DNA of 64,000 bases from Cognatishimia activa. GTDB taxonomy: Bacteria > Pseudomonadota > Alphaproteobacteria > Rhodobacterales > Rhodobacteraceae. The position numbers and the translations under genes were made by a program. The stretch is taken from positions 1,178,001-1,242,000 of the forward strand of contig NZ_CP060010.1 of the NCBI RefSeq assembly GCF_017798205.1, given 5' to 3'. Under the pieces are notes generated by a model that saw nothing but the letters and a program-made list of their open reading frames with translations, did not search any database and was not told where the DNA came from. Every line of letters starts with the position of its first letter. Within the stretch, counting starts at the first letter, position 1. Positions 9,457 through 18,807 of the stretch are shown here, in pieces.

Positions 9457-10299
9457 TCACAAAATGACCCGATGTTCGGCTTGGCCCGTGACATCGGTGA
9501 ATGTGTATGAATAGGTGCGCCCTTCGGCCTCTCCGTCAAGCCCGTCGGCGGCCGAGGTAGCAAAGAGCGTTTTCAGATCTGCGCCGCCAAAGGCCGGGCA
9601 ACTGATCTGTTCGGCGGCGAAACTGACGGTCTGTTTGAGCGTGCCGTCCGTGCCATAGCACGCCACACGGTTCGCGCCCCATTGCGCGTTCCATAGGTTA
9701 CCGCCCTCGTCCACGACCGCGCCGTCTGGGTTCACGTCGGCCTCATTGAGGTCCACGAAAACTGTCGGTTGCCCAACGGGCCAACCCTCGGCATCGAGCT
9801 TTTGCGCCATGATCTGGCGGGTCGGCGTATCGCAGAAATAGGCGGTGTCACCTGACGGCGCGAAGCAAATCGCGTTGCTGATCGAGATGTCGCCATACAG
9901 CTTGCGCAGCTCACCGCGATAGTAGCGATAGATCGCCCCAGCGCCCGGCTCCAGATTGATGCCCATGGTGCCGATCCAAAAGCCGCCTTGCGGGTCTGCG
10001 CGGCCGTCGTTGGAGCGGGTCACCAGATTGTCTGCCTCAAGCGCCACAACCAAATCGCGTTCGCCTGTCGCAATATCAAACCGATAGAGCCCGCTTTCCG
10101 AGGCCATCAGGAGTGTATCCTGATCCACCCAGCCCGCTGCGGAAACGTATTCGTCAAACTGCCATTCCAGCGGTTTGCCGCCAGCACGGCTCATCAGCTT
10201 GCGGCCCAGAATGTCGAACCAGAAAAGCTGCTGGCGTTCAGGATGCCACAACGGCCCCTCTCCCAGCGTGCAGGCCCGACGGTCAAAGACAGTCGTCAT
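9457..10299 (-). CDS. SMP-30/gluconolactonase-family sugar lactonase
   Basis: This 280-residue six-bladed beta-propeller hydrolase of the SMP-30 family contains LGEGPLWH (metal-binding Glu14), RSNDGRADPQGGFWIGTMG, SNAICFAPSG and NPDGAVVDEGGNLWNAQWG, each typical of the metal site. In this operon it would open the galactono-lactone made by the sugar dehydrogenase to galactonate. The start overlaps the aldolase stop by 4 bp (ATGA), indicating translational coupling. Substrate is inferred from context. Confidence 0.88.
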   Translation of the reverse strand: MTTVFDRRACTLGEGPLWHPERQQLFWFDILGRKLMSRAGGKPLEWQFDEYVSAAGWVDQDTLLMASESGLYRFDIATGERDLVVALEADNLVTRSNDGRADPQGGFWIGTMGINLEPGAGAIYRYYRGELRKLYGDISISNAICFAPSGDTAYFCDTPTRQIMAQKLDAEGWPVGQPTVFVDLNEADVNPDGAVVDEGGNLWNAQWGANRVACYGTDGTLKQTVSFAAEQISCPAFGGADLKTLFATSAADGLDGEAEGRTYSYTFTDVTGQAEHRVIL

Positions 10300-10901
10300 G
10301 CCAACGCCTCGTCATAGGCGGTCACAATGGCGTCTGCCTTCGCGCGCACCTCGGCAGGCGTATCTCCGGGCTTGAAAATCGCGGAGCCGATGCCGAAACC
10401 CGTTGCTCCTGCCGCAACCCACTCCTTGAAGTTGCCCGGGTTCGCGCCACCGACAGCATAGGCTTCGGTGCCTTTAGGCAGAACGGCGCGCACGGCCTTC
10501 AGGCCCGCTGGTCCGATCATGTCGCCGGGGAAGAACTTCAACCCGTCTGCGCCTGTGCGCAGAGCCGTAAAACACTCGGTCGGGGTCATCACACCGGGGT
10601 AACTTTGCAAGCCAAGCGCCTTGGTGTGGGCGATGACCTCGGGATTGCAATCAGGTGAGACGATCAGACGCCCGCCAGCCGCATTGACCCTGTCAACATC
10701 TGCAACCGACAATACGGTCCCTGCCCCGATCAACGCACGATCCCCCATGGCATCCACAATCCGAGCGATACTGTCAAAAGGCTCGGGCGAGTTCAGCGGC
10801 ACTTCGATCCGGTCGATACCCGCCGCGAGAATTTCCTCGCAGATCGCGACCGCGTCCTGCGGCAAAACCCCACGCAAAATGGCGATGATATTGCGGCTCA
10901 T
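10296..10901 (-). CDS. dgoA: 2-dehydro-3-deoxy-6-phosphogalactonate aldolase
   Basis: This 201-residue class I aldolase of the KDPG/KDPGal family starts MSRNIIAILRGV. Glu33 (RIEVPLNSP) and the Schiff-base Lys122 (GLKFFPGD) are present. It splits KDPGal to pyruvate and glyceraldehyde 3-phosphate. The neighbouring DgoK-type kinase and the IEVPLNSP motif favour the galactonate over the gluconate version. The open frame continues 11 codons upstream, but the chosen ATG overlaps the kinase stop by 4 bp, as elsewhere in this operon. Confidence 0.9.
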   Translation of the reverse strand: MSRNIIAILRGVLPQDAVAICEEILAAGIDRIEVPLNSPEPFDSIARIVDAMGDRALIGAGTVLSVADVDRVNAAGGRLIVSPDCNPEVIAHTKALGLQSYPGVMTPTECFTALRTGADGLKFFPGDMIGPAGLKAVRAVLPKGTEAYAVGGANPGNFKEWVAAGATGFGIGSAIFKPGDTPAEVRAKADAIVTAYDEALA

Positions 10902-11812
10902 GGCGTGTCCTTTATCGATTGGTAAGCGGCCCATTGGCCCGCAACGGTCAGATCAGAGGCATCATGGACCCGCGATGGGCAACCCTGTGCCTCAAGCGCG
11001 TCTTTATAGAGCCCACAGAGCGCGGGATCTCCGATCAGCGCCACATCCATGCCCAGCCAATAGGGGCGGGATGCAGCCAGTTCTAGACCCAAGAGGTAGC
11101 CCGACAAACGCCCACGGGCGACCTCTTCGGGCATATCCACCAGCAGTGTTTCGGCGCGGATTGAAAAGAGTTTGCTCGCGACGGCCTGAGGGCGGCTCAT
11201 CGCGTCGCTGACGGCCTCATTAAAGGTCGCGATGTCCATGGCATCGGCCCCGACAGAGTGACGCAGCACCGACTGGGTCGAAAGCAGCGAGAACATCTCG
11301 CCGGTCATGAAGGTCTGAAAGCTGACGATTTCTTCGGCACTGATGCGCACCCATTTGGTGTGGGTGCCCGGCAGGCAAAGAACGCCGTCAAATTTTGGGA
11401 ACTTGGACAGGAAACCGGCAATCTGAGTTTCCTCACCTCGCATCACATCTGCGGGCTTGGCCTGACTCACACCGGGCAAAATCCAGACCGACAGCCGCGG
11501 GTCCGAGGTCGCCACTTGCATTGCCTGTTCCATACCCGCGGCCTTGCAGGGCGCAGAGACATATGGAGCCTCTTGCCAGCCCTGCCGCGCACCGACCATG
11601 CCGCTGCAAATGACGGGCAGCACGGCGACATCCGATAGAAGATCACAGATCAGATCGACCAGTACCGGCTCAAATTCATCCGGCGAAAGCTGACCCATAC
11701 CTTTTTCAGAGGCACGCTGGTCCAGAACATAGCCCGCCTCATCCAATACCGCAGCACGCAGATTGGTTGTGCCCCAATCCACCGCCACCAAAGCAGCATT
11801 TTGAAATGTCAT
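10898..11812 (-). CDS. dgoK: 2-dehydro-3-deoxygalactonokinase
   Basis: This 304-residue sugar-acid kinase has the ATPase-fold start VAVDWGTTNLRAAVLDE, followed by GMVGARQGWQEAPYV, RGEETQIAGF and LCLPGTHTKWV, all DgoK signatures. It phosphorylates 2-dehydro-3-deoxygalactonate with ATP ahead of the DgoA aldolase. The start chosen (MTFQNAALVAVDWG) overlaps the SDR stop by 4 bp. The 41 extra codons upstream are Arg-rich and are a frame shadow of the SDR gene. Confidence 0.92.
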   Translation of the reverse strand: MTFQNAALVAVDWGTTNLRAAVLDEAGYVLDQRASEKGMGQLSPDEFEPVLVDLICDLLSDVAVLPVICSGMVGARQGWQEAPYVSAPCKAAGMEQAMQVATSDPRLSVWILPGVSQAKPADVMRGEETQIAGFLSKFPKFDGVLCLPGTHTKWVRISAEEIVSFQTFMTGEMFSLLSTQSVLRHSVGADAMDIATFNEAVSDAMSRPQAVASKLFSIRAETLLVDMPEEVARGRLSGYLLGLELAASRPYWLGMDVALIGDPALCGLYKDALEAQGCPSRVHDASDLTVAGQWAAYQSIKDTP

Positions 11813-12573
11813 CCTGTCACCACCACTCCGCCGTCGACGACCATCGCTTGTCCGGTCATCATTTTGCTGGCTTCGCTGGCAAGGAACAAGGTCGCGCCGA
11901 CGATATCTTCGGGCGCGAGCGTGTCTTTCAGGCATTGCCGCGCCAGATGCGCTTCAAGAGCCTCTGGCGTGACCCACATCTCTTTTTGCTTGTCCGTCAG
12001 CACCCAGCCCGGAGCAATCGCGTTGACGCGGATCTTGTCGGGTCCGAACTCGCGCGCAAGGCTCCGGGTCATGCCGTTGATGCCGGAATTCGCGGTTGTA
12101 TAGAGCGGATAGCCCGCGTTCCCCATCATATAGGAAATCGAGCTGAAATTGATGATCGAGCCGCCGCCCTTCGCCTTCATCCCCTCGGCCACGGCTTGGC
12201 ATGCAAAGAAATAGGCTTTGAGGTTGATCGCCATCATCCAGTCGTAGAATTCCTCGTCGACCTCGCCAGCCTCATGACGTTTGTCATTGGCTGCGTTGTT
12301 GACCAGAACGTCGATATCGCCATGGGCTTCGGCTGATTGCGCGATGGCTGCCTTAAGCGCCTGAATGTCGGTGATGTCGCATTGGATGAACAGTGGACGT
12401 GTGCCGTGCTTTGCTTCCATCTCGTCACAAAACGCGGTGGAATCGGACCGCTGCACAAAGGCAACCTGCGCGCCTTGCGCCAGCAAGCCTTCGGTCAGAA
12501 ACGCCCCGATGCCAGAGCCCCCGCCGGTGATGAACACCGACTTGCCCCTAAGGTCTTGATATGTGGCTGTCAT
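11809..12573 (-). CDS. SDR-family sugar dehydrogenase (galactose/arabinose dehydrogenase candidate), lysine of YxxxK missing
   Basis: This 254-residue short-chain dehydrogenase has the cofactor motif TGGGSGIG (residues 16-23), NNAAND (92-97), Ser144/145 and Tyr158. In overall sequence it resembles bacterial sugar dehydrogenases such as Caulobacter XylB (for example GSIINFSSISY, the GMTRSLAREFGPDKIRV block and QCLKDTLAPE). Its likely role is oxidising D-galactose (or L-arabinose) to the lactone. The motif around the active-site tyrosine reads YTTAN instead of YxxxK: Asn162 replaces the catalytic lysine, encoded by AAT on the minus strand at 12088-12090. It overlaps its neighbours by 1 and 4 bp. 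Activity is therefore uncertain. Confidence 0.82.
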   Translation of the reverse strand: MTATYQDLRGKSVFITGGGSGIGAFLTEGLLAQGAQVAFVQRSDSTAFCDEMEAKHGTRPLFIQCDITDIQALKAAIAQSAEAHGDIDVLVNNAANDKRHEAGEVDEEFYDWMMAINLKAYFFACQAVAEGMKAKGGGSIINFSSISYMMGNAGYPLYTTANSGINGMTRSLAREFGPDKIRVNAIAPGWVLTDKQKEMWVTPEALEAHLARQCLKDTLAPEDIVGATLFLASEASKMMTGQAMVVDGGVVVTG

Positions 12574-14282
12574 CAGTGGCTCTCGCGTGTGACGGGGCGG
12601 GTGTCTTTGCCCACGAGGAAATCTAGGTCTGCGCCTTTGTCGGCTTGCAGAACGTGGTCGATATACATCTTGGCATAGCCGCGGGTGTAATGCGGAGGCT
12701 CAGGCTCCCACGCGGCGCGGCGGGCCTCCAGTTCGGCCTCATCGACCAGCAATTCAAGCTCTCCCCTAGAGGCAGACACGCGAATGCGGTCGCCGGTTTT
12801 CACCAAAGCCAGCGTACCGCCAGCGTTGGCCTCAGGGCTGACATGCAGGATCACTGTGCCGTAAGCCGTGCCCGACATGCGCGCGTCGCTGACGCGGATC
12901 ATATCGCGGACCCCTTGCTTCACCAACTTGCCGGGGATCGGCATATTGCCCACCTCAGGCATGCCCGGATAGCCCTTGGGACCACAGCCTTTCAGCACCA
13001 GAATGGTGTCGGGCATCACGGGCAGGTCTTCGTTGTCGATATTGGCTTTCAGATCCTCGATGCTTTCAAACACATAGGCTTCGGCCTCGTGTTCCAAAAG
13101 CGCATCCGTGGCCGCCGATGGCTTTACAATCGCCCCATTCGGCGCGAGGTTGCCACGCAAGACGCGCAGGCCCGCTGCCGGTTTCAACGGATTCTCCATC
13201 GAGCGGATCACGTCGTCATTGTAGCACTCCGCCCCATCCGCATAGACCGAGATATCGCCCCCAAGACAGGTCGTCGCCGACCGCAAACGATCCCCAAGCT
13301 CTTTCAGAACCACAGGCACACCGCCCGCATAACAGAAATCTTCCATCAAATATTTGCCGGATGGCATGCAGTTCACGAGCAATGGGATTTCTCCACCCAG
13401 CTCGAAATCTTTGAGGCTGAGGTCGACCCCCACACGCCCCGCCAGAGCCAGCAAATGCACGACGGCATTGGTAGAGCCACCCACGGCGGCGTTAGTCATG
13501 ATCGCGTTTTCAAAGGACTCTTTGGTGAGGATGTCCGAGGGCTTCAGATCCTCTTCGACCATTTCAACGATCCGCTTGCCGGTCATATGCGCCAGCGCCA
13601 TGCGGCGGGCGTCAACGGCGGGTAGAGCCGCATTGGTCGGCAGGGACATCCCCATCGCCTCGACCAAAGACGCCATGGTCGACGCCGTGCCCATTGTCAT
13701 ACACACGCCTTTCGACCGGCTCATGCCAGATTCCGCATTCATGAAATCCTGCAGGGTCATCTCGCCTGCACGCACCTGTTCAGAGAATTTCCAAACATCG
13801 GTGCCAGAGCCGATATCCTGCCCCTTCCACTTGCCGTTCAGCATTGGGCCAGAGGACACAACAATCGACGGCAAATCCACTGACGCCGCGCCCATCAGCT
13901 GACCCGGCGTGGTCTTGTCACAGCCGCCAAGCAGCACGACACCATCCATACCATAAGCGCGGATCGACTCTTCGACGTCCATCGCCAGAAGGTTGCGGAA
14001 CAGCATCGCGGTCGGCTTCATCTGGGTCTCACCCAGAGACATCACCGGGAACTCAACGGGAAAACCGCCAGCCTCCCAAACGCCGCGCTTCACGCCTTCG
14101 GCCAGATCGCGCAGACCCGAGTTACAGGGCGTCAATTCAGACCACGTGTTACAGATCCCAATCACGGGTCGCCCGTCAAAGACATGATCCGGAAAGCCCT
14201 GGTTCTTCATCCACGACCGGTGAATGAACCCGTCCTTGTCGAGCTTACCATACCAACCGCGATTGCGTTTTTCGTTTGTCAT
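12573..14282 (-). CDS. IlvD/EDD-family sugar-acid dehydratase (galactonate/arabinonate type)
   Basis: This 569-residue [2Fe-2S] dehydratase has cluster cysteines Cys53 (TPCNSGL), Cys121 (GGCDKTTPG) and Cys194 (KGVCMTMGTAST), plus Lys123 and the late RVSDARMSGTAYG serine motif. The spacing matches Rhizobium L-arabinonate dehydratase (Cys59/127/200) with a constant offset of six. It removes water from the sugar acid to give the 2-keto-3-deoxy acid used by DgoK. This family replaces the enolase-type DgoD found in enterics. ATG at 14282 is chosen (MTNEKRNRGWYGKLD); the stop and the SDR start share one base (TGATG). Confidence 0.92.
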   Translation of the reverse strand: MTNEKRNRGWYGKLDKDGFIHRSWMKNQGFPDHVFDGRPVIGICNTWSELTPCNSGLRDLAEGVKRGVWEAGGFPVEFPVMSLGETQMKPTAMLFRNLLAMDVEESIRAYGMDGVVLLGGCDKTTPGQLMGAASVDLPSIVVSSGPMLNGKWKGQDIGSGTDVWKFSEQVRAGEMTLQDFMNAESGMSRSKGVCMTMGTASTMASLVEAMGMSLPTNAALPAVDARRMALAHMTGKRIVEMVEEDLKPSDILTKESFENAIMTNAAVGGSTNAVVHLLALAGRVGVDLSLKDFELGGEIPLLVNCMPSGKYLMEDFCYAGGVPVVLKELGDRLRSATTCLGGDISVYADGAECYNDDVIRSMENPLKPAAGLRVLRGNLAPNGAIVKPSAATDALLEHEAEAYVFESIEDLKANIDNEDLPVMPDTILVLKGCGPKGYPGMPEVGNMPIPGKLVKQGVRDMIRVSDARMSGTAYGTVILHVSPEANAGGTLALVKTGDRIRVSASRGELELLVDEAELEARRAAWEPEPPHYTRGYAKMYIDHVLQADKGADLDFLVGKDTRPVTRESH

Positions 14283-14292
14283 TTTTGTCTTT

Positions 14293-15645
14293 CTATGCGG
14301 CTTTGGCCGGGCGGCACCATGCTGGCAGCCAATCCCCATGGGCTGCCAAAAGATCATCCACCATGGACCGGATCTGGCGAAGGTCCAGTTCGGCAGCGGT
14401 GTGCGGATCCATCATGGCAGCGTGATAGATATGTTCCGGGTTTTCTTCAACGAGCGCTTTGACCGTGAGTTCCTGCACATTGATCTGAGTGCGCATCAGG
14501 GCAACCAGCTGCGGCGGGATATCCGTTACGACACTTGGTTGCACGCCGTTGCTGTCCACCAGACAGGGCGTTTCCACGGCAGCACCCATCGGCAACTGCG
14601 GGATCTGACCCGTGTTGGGCAGGTTGCCATAGGCCACATAAGGCGTATCCGTGACGATCGCGTTCATCAGGTCTGCCGCGAATTCGTGGCTGCGTTTGAC
14701 TTCAATCGTGCCAGCGGCTTTCAGAGCCTCGGCCTGTTGTTTCCAATCCGCGATCTGCTCTTCGCAGCGGGTCGGATATTCGTCCAGCGGGATGCCAAAC
14801 TGGGAAATCAGATCCTCGCGGCCTTCTTTGATGAACCACGGCACATATTCCGCCAGATGTTCTGAGCTTTCGGTACAGAAATACCCCAGATGATCCATCA
14901 CTTCATAGCGCACCTTGTTCGGGCATCGCGGCATCAAAAGGGGTCCCTTTGGAAGGGACCCGCTGCGATACCCCGCGCGGAGTGCTGGGTAGAGGTCGCG
15001 CATCCCTTCACCCTCCACCTGCTCCAGGCGCAGGAAAAATGCCACGTGATTGACGCCCGCCACTTTGTAGCGGATGTCGCCTTTCGGGATATCCAGGTCA
15101 TGCGCCAGCTCTTCGACTGTGTTTTGCACCGAATGGCACAGACCGACCTGTTTGATATCAGGGAAACGCTCGGCCAGACCCCAAGTGTTGATCGCCATCG
15201 GGTTGACGTACTGCAACAGCGTCGCGTTCGGGCAGCAGGCGCGCATATCGGCGGCCACGTCCCACAGTACAGGCACAGTCCGCAGCCCGCGCATGATGCC
15301 GCCTACCCCAAGCGTGTCGGCAATGGTCTGACGCAGGCCGTATTGCTTTGGAATCTCGAAATCCGTCACGGTGCAGGGCTTGTAGCCCCCGATCTGAAAC
15401 GCGGTGATGACAAAATCCGCACCATCCATCGCCGCACGGCGATCGGAATGAGACGACACAGTCGCCCCGGCACCGGTGGACTCAATCATCTTGCGCACCA
15501 CCATCTCGCTTTCCGCAAGGCGCACGGGATCGATGTCCATCAGCGCAAAGTGGCTATCGGCCAAAGCAGGCGTCAAGAGAGCGTCGCCCACGATATTCTG
15601 CATGAAAATCGTGGAACCTGCTCCAATAAAGGTGATTTTCGTCAT
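14293..15645 (-). CDS. Alpha-galactosidase, GH4 (NAD- and metal-dependent)
   Basis: This 450-residue enzyme is the usual length for MelA-type GH4. It has an N-terminal NAD-binding motif (ITFIGAGSTIF), Asp/Ile-rich strand 2, VNPMAI, and the metal-ligand pair Cys170-His171 (LCHS) with Asn199-His200 (VNHVAFF). GH4 enzymes cleave by oxidation-elimination using NAD+ and Mn2+. No signal peptide is seen, so it acts on imported alpha-galactosides. It overlaps the upstream permease stop by 4 bp. An alpha-glucosidase specificity within GH4 is possible but less likely given the galactonate genes next door. Confidence 0.9.
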   Translation of the reverse strand: MTKITFIGAGSTIFMQNIVGDALLTPALADSHFALMDIDPVRLAESEMVVRKMIESTGAGATVSSHSDRRAAMDGADFVITAFQIGGYKPCTVTDFEIPKQYGLRQTIADTLGVGGIMRGLRTVPVLWDVAADMRACCPNATLLQYVNPMAINTWGLAERFPDIKQVGLCHSVQNTVEELAHDLDIPKGDIRYKVAGVNHVAFFLRLEQVEGEGMRDLYPALRAGYRSGSLPKGPLLMPRCPNKVRYEVMDHLGYFCTESSEHLAEYVPWFIKEGREDLISQFGIPLDEYPTRCEEQIADWKQQAEALKAAGTIEVKRSHEFAADLMNAIVTDTPYVAYGNLPNTGQIPQLPMGAAVETPCLVDSNGVQPSVVTDIPPQLVALMRTQINVQELTVKALVEENPEHIYHAAMMDPHTAAELDLRQIRSMVDDLLAAHGDWLPAWCRPAKAA

Positions 15646-16490
15646 TTAACTGCTCCGAGAGTGAGGCCAGCGATAAAGTGCCTCTGCATTAGGAAGAACA
15701 TGGCCACCGGCGGCAGGGCCGCAACAATGGAACCGGCGCTCATCAGGTGATAGGCGGCGCGGTATTGAGCGTTGAACGAGGTGATCCCTGCGGTCACCGG
15801 CTGGCTTTCCGCGCCTTGAGTCAAGACGACAGCCCAGAAGAAATCGTTCCAGATGAAGGTAAAGATCAGAACCGACATCGCAGCAATCGCGGGCTTCATC
15901 AGAGGCAGCACGACGAACCAAAAGATCCGCCATTCCGCGACGCCTTCGACACGGGCCGCTTCGATCAACTCGTAAGGCAGCGCACGGATAAAGTTGCGCA
16001 TGAAAAGCGTGCAGAAACCGGTTTGGAAGGCGATGTGGAACAGCACGAGGCCGGTTTTGGTGTTATAAAGCCCCATGTCCAAGGTCAGGTCGCGCACTGG
16101 CACCATTAGGATCTGGAACGGCACGAAGTTGCCCGCGACAAACATAAAGAACACCCAAAGGTTTGAGCGGAACTTATAGACGCCCAGCGCAAAGCCGGTC
16201 ATGGAGCTGAGGATCACACAGCCGATCACTGTGGGCACGGTGATGAACACCGAATTCAGCAAATAGCGCGGCATGTCAGAGGCAAAGAAGACCTTGCCAT
16301 AGTTCTCGACCGCGTTGAACGTGCTTGGGACACTCCAGTAGTTGCCCTGCACAAAATCCGCATCTGGTTTGATCGAGAAGACAGCGACTGCCACCAAAGG
16401 CAAAAGCCACAGCACGAGGCTCATCGGCAGAAGTGTCTGATAGGTCAGCTGCCACGTACGGGAGGTTTTTTCGATAGGTGTTGGAAACAT
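15642..16490 (-). CDS. Sugar ABC transporter permease, MalG type
   Basis: This 282-residue inner-membrane protein has about six hydrophobic segments and the EAA loop (EAARVEGVAEWRIFWFVVLPLMKPA) that docks on the ATPase. It is the partner of the MalF-type permease one base upstream and the substrate-binding protein beyond it. The transporter imports the glycoside later cut by the GH4/GH42 enzymes. Confidence 0.93.
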   Translation of the reverse strand: MFPTPIEKTSRTWQLTYQTLLPMSLVLWLLPLVAVAVFSIKPDADFVQGNYWSVPSTFNAVENYGKVFFASDMPRYLLNSVFITVPTVIGCVILSSMTGFALGVYKFRSNLWVFFMFVAGNFVPFQILMVPVRDLTLDMGLYNTKTGLVLFHIAFQTGFCTLFMRNFIRALPYELIEAARVEGVAEWRIFWFVVLPLMKPAIAAMSVLIFTFIWNDFFWAVVLTQGAESQPVTAGITSFNAQYRAAYHLMSAGSIVAALPPVAMFFLMQRHFIAGLTLGAVK

Positions 16491-16491
16491 C

Positions 16492-17406
16492 TTAACGGCC
16501 TCCCTTTTCGTCTTGGTACATGGACCACAGGAAGTAAGCGATAAAGCAGAGCATGATCAGGAAGAGCACCACGGCAATGGCAGCCCCATATCCCATGCGG
16601 AAGCCATACTCAGAAAGCGCGACTTCGAACATGTAGAACGACAGCACGCGGCTTTCCCCGAACGGGCCACCATTGGTCATGATCGAGATCAAATCGAACG
16701 ACCGCAGCGCGCCAATGATTGTCACAACGAAAGCGATGAACGTCGCAGGACGCAGCTGAGGAATGATCACATGCCACAGCATCCGGTAGCCCTTGGCCCC
16801 ATCCAGACGCGCGGCCTCGATTTGCTCGGGGTCCACGGCGTTCAAGCCGGTGAGATACAGGATCATACAATAGGCGGTCTGCGGCCAGATACCTGCAGCG
16901 ATAATGCCGTAGGTCACATAGCGCTCGTCGCCCAGCACGTTGATCGGATCGATGCCAAAGACACCGAGGAATTGATTTAAGAGCCCAAAGGTCGGGTCAT
17001 AGAACCAGGTGAACACGAGGCCCACCACCACTTGTGAAATCACAAATGGGAAGAAAAACAGAGATTTATACAGACGGATGCCGGTCACAGTCTGGTTCAG
17101 GAAAAGCGCGATCATCAAACCGGCAGGAATCGCCAGGAGATACAGCACCAGCCAGATCAGATTGTTTCTAAGGGACGTATAGAACGCATCGTCCCAGTAA
17201 AGTTCCTCATAGTTGCGAACCCCGACATATTCCGCCTGACCAAGCCCATCCCATTCGTAAAAGGACACATTGATCGACTGAAAGATCGGAAAGATCACAT
17301 AGACCAGAAAGAACAGCACACCGGGGGCAAGGAAAAGCCAAGGCGTGACGGCGATCTCATTGCGCTTGTACCAGGAACGGCGCGCTGTCGCAGGAGTGGC
17401 AGACAT
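16492..17406 (-). CDS. Sugar ABC transporter permease, MalF type
   Basis: This 304-residue membrane protein has a cytoplasmic N-terminus (about 20 residues), then six or so transmembrane segments and the EAA loop EAARLDGAKGYRMLWHVIIPQ. It sits between the binding-protein gene and the MalG-type gene. A stem-loop between it and the binding protein probably lowers its expression relative to the binding protein. Confidence 0.93.
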   Translation of the reverse strand: MSATPATARRSWYKRNEIAVTPWLFLAPGVLFFLVYVIFPIFQSINVSFYEWDGLGQAEYVGVRNYEELYWDDAFYTSLRNNLIWLVLYLLAIPAGLMIALFLNQTVTGIRLYKSLFFFPFVISQVVVGLVFTWFYDPTFGLLNQFLGVFGIDPINVLGDERYVTYGIIAAGIWPQTAYCMILYLTGLNAVDPEQIEAARLDGAKGYRMLWHVIIPQLRPATFIAFVVTIIGALRSFDLISIMTNGGPFGESRVLSFYMFEVALSEYGFRMGYGAAIAVVLFLIMLCFIAYFLWSMYQDEKGGR

Positions 17407-17468
17407 GAGGGATCTCCGGATTGTGTCGCTGTAAAGCGCGACGGAACTCGGGAAAACGTTCAGAAAAG

Positions 17469-17496
17469 GCGCGGCCAGCTTAGGCCAGCCGCGCCA
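17469..17496 (-). terminator. Stem-loop between binding-protein and permease genes (partial terminator/mRNA stabiliser)
   Basis: An 8-bp perfect GC stem (GGCGCGGC with GCCGCGCC) around 12 nt; on the minus strand it is followed by only four T. Such elements after the binding-protein gene are common in ABC operons and give excess binding protein. Confidence 0.6.
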
Positions 17497-17505
17497 ATCT
17501 AGAGC

Positions 17506-18771
17506 TTATTTATAGATGCGCTGCGCTGCGCGATCCAGACGTGCGATGATCTTGTCCAGATTGTCTGGCTTAACCATGAACTCCTGGAAGCCTTCCATCG
17601 CAACTTTCGCCATCTCAGCAGGTGCGTCGCGGTCAAAGAACTGCGCAACACCGCCTGGGCTGTTGGAGGACAGCATCGCAAAGCCTTCTTTCAGGAACTT
17701 GTCGTCATCCACAGAGGACTTGGAGTTCACTGGAAGCTGACCCAGGTTGTCGCCGTTGTTGATCAGAGTTTGGTTCTCTGGGGAAACAACGAACTTGAGG
17801 AACGCTTTTGCCGCTTCTTTGTTCTGAGCACCCGATGGGATGTGGAACGTATCGGTTGGCGCGTCTTCGGCCAGCTCAACAGACGCGTTGATTGCTGGGA
17901 ACTGGTAGAAGTCCAGTTTGCTGTCATCCAGACCGCCGTCACGCAGTGGAGATACCGCGAAGTTACCCATCAGGTATGCGGTTGCTTCACCGTTGACCAT
18001 GAATGGCATCGCTTCCTGCCAGCTATACGCTGTGTGGTTGTCGATGAACGCACCCATGTCGATCAGCTTGCGCCAGTTTGCGAAGGTTTCTGCAACGCCC
18101 GCGTCGGTCCAAGGGATTTCACCAGCCGTCAGAGCCGCGTGATAGTCGTATCCGTTGGTGCGCATGTTCAGATAGTCAAACCAGCCACCTGCGGTCCAAA
18201 GGAACTTGGTGCCGATGGTGTAGCACTTACGGCCAGAGTCGATGATTTTCTGACAGTTGGCGATCTCTTCGTCGAATGTCGCTGGCTCAGCCAGGCCCAG
18301 TTCTTCGAAGATGTCCTTACGGTAGTAAACACCCCACTGGTAGTAAGTATATGGGACGCCCCACTGCTTACCGTCCAGAGTCATCGCGCCTTTGGTGGAT
18401 GCCAGATCCGCCAGTTCTTCTTCTGCCCAGAGGTCAGAGATGTCTTCAAACAGGCCCGCGTCGACATATGGCTTCATACGGTTTGCCGCATACCAGTTCG
18501 CAACGTCCGGTGGGTTCGCGCTCAGGAAGTTACGGATCTGAGTTTTGTACGCTTCGCGGTCGATGACGGTCAGCTCGATGTTCAGATCTGGGTGCATCGC
18601 ACCGAAACGCTCTACCATGCCTTCCATAACCGCGCGTGGCGCAGGGTTGGACATGTCAGAGAAAATAACGAGGTCGCCAGACAGTTTTGCGTGGCTTCCA
18701 GCAAAAGCAGCACCGCTCAGCGCAACACTTGCCACAACAGACGCAAGCAGCGCCTTGGATTTATGGAACAT
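17506..18771 (-). CDS. Sugar ABC transporter substrate-binding protein
   Basis: This 421-residue periplasmic protein of the MalE/family 1 class has a clear Sec signal peptide (KSKALLASVVASVALSGAAFA, cleavage near residue 25). The central MPFMVNGEATAYLMGNFAV and C-terminal KAFLKFVVSPENQTLINN segments are typical of the class. It is the first gene of the galactoside operon and has a strong GGAGGAAA ribosome-binding site. The ligand is inferred to be an alpha- or beta-galactoside from the enzymes downstream. Confidence 0.93.
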   Translation of the reverse strand: MFHKSKALLASVVASVALSGAAFAGSHAKLSGDLVIFSDMSNPAPRAVMEGMVERFGAMHPDLNIELTVIDREAYKTQIRNFLSANPPDVANWYAANRMKPYVDAGLFEDISDLWAEEELADLASTKGAMTLDGKQWGVPYTYYQWGVYYRKDIFEELGLAEPATFDEEIANCQKIIDSGRKCYTIGTKFLWTAGGWFDYLNMRTNGYDYHAALTAGEIPWTDAGVAETFANWRKLIDMGAFIDNHTAYSWQEAMPFMVNGEATAYLMGNFAVSPLRDGGLDDSKLDFYQFPAINASVELAEDAPTDTFHIPSGAQNKEAAKAFLKFVVSPENQTLINNGDNLGQLPVNSKSSVDDDKFLKEGFAMLSSNSPGGVAQFFDRDAPAEMAKVAMEGFQEFMVKPDNLDKIIARLDRAAQRIYK

Positions 18772-18807
18772 GGTTTCCTCCCCTTCTGTTCCTACTCGTA
18801 AAAGTTA

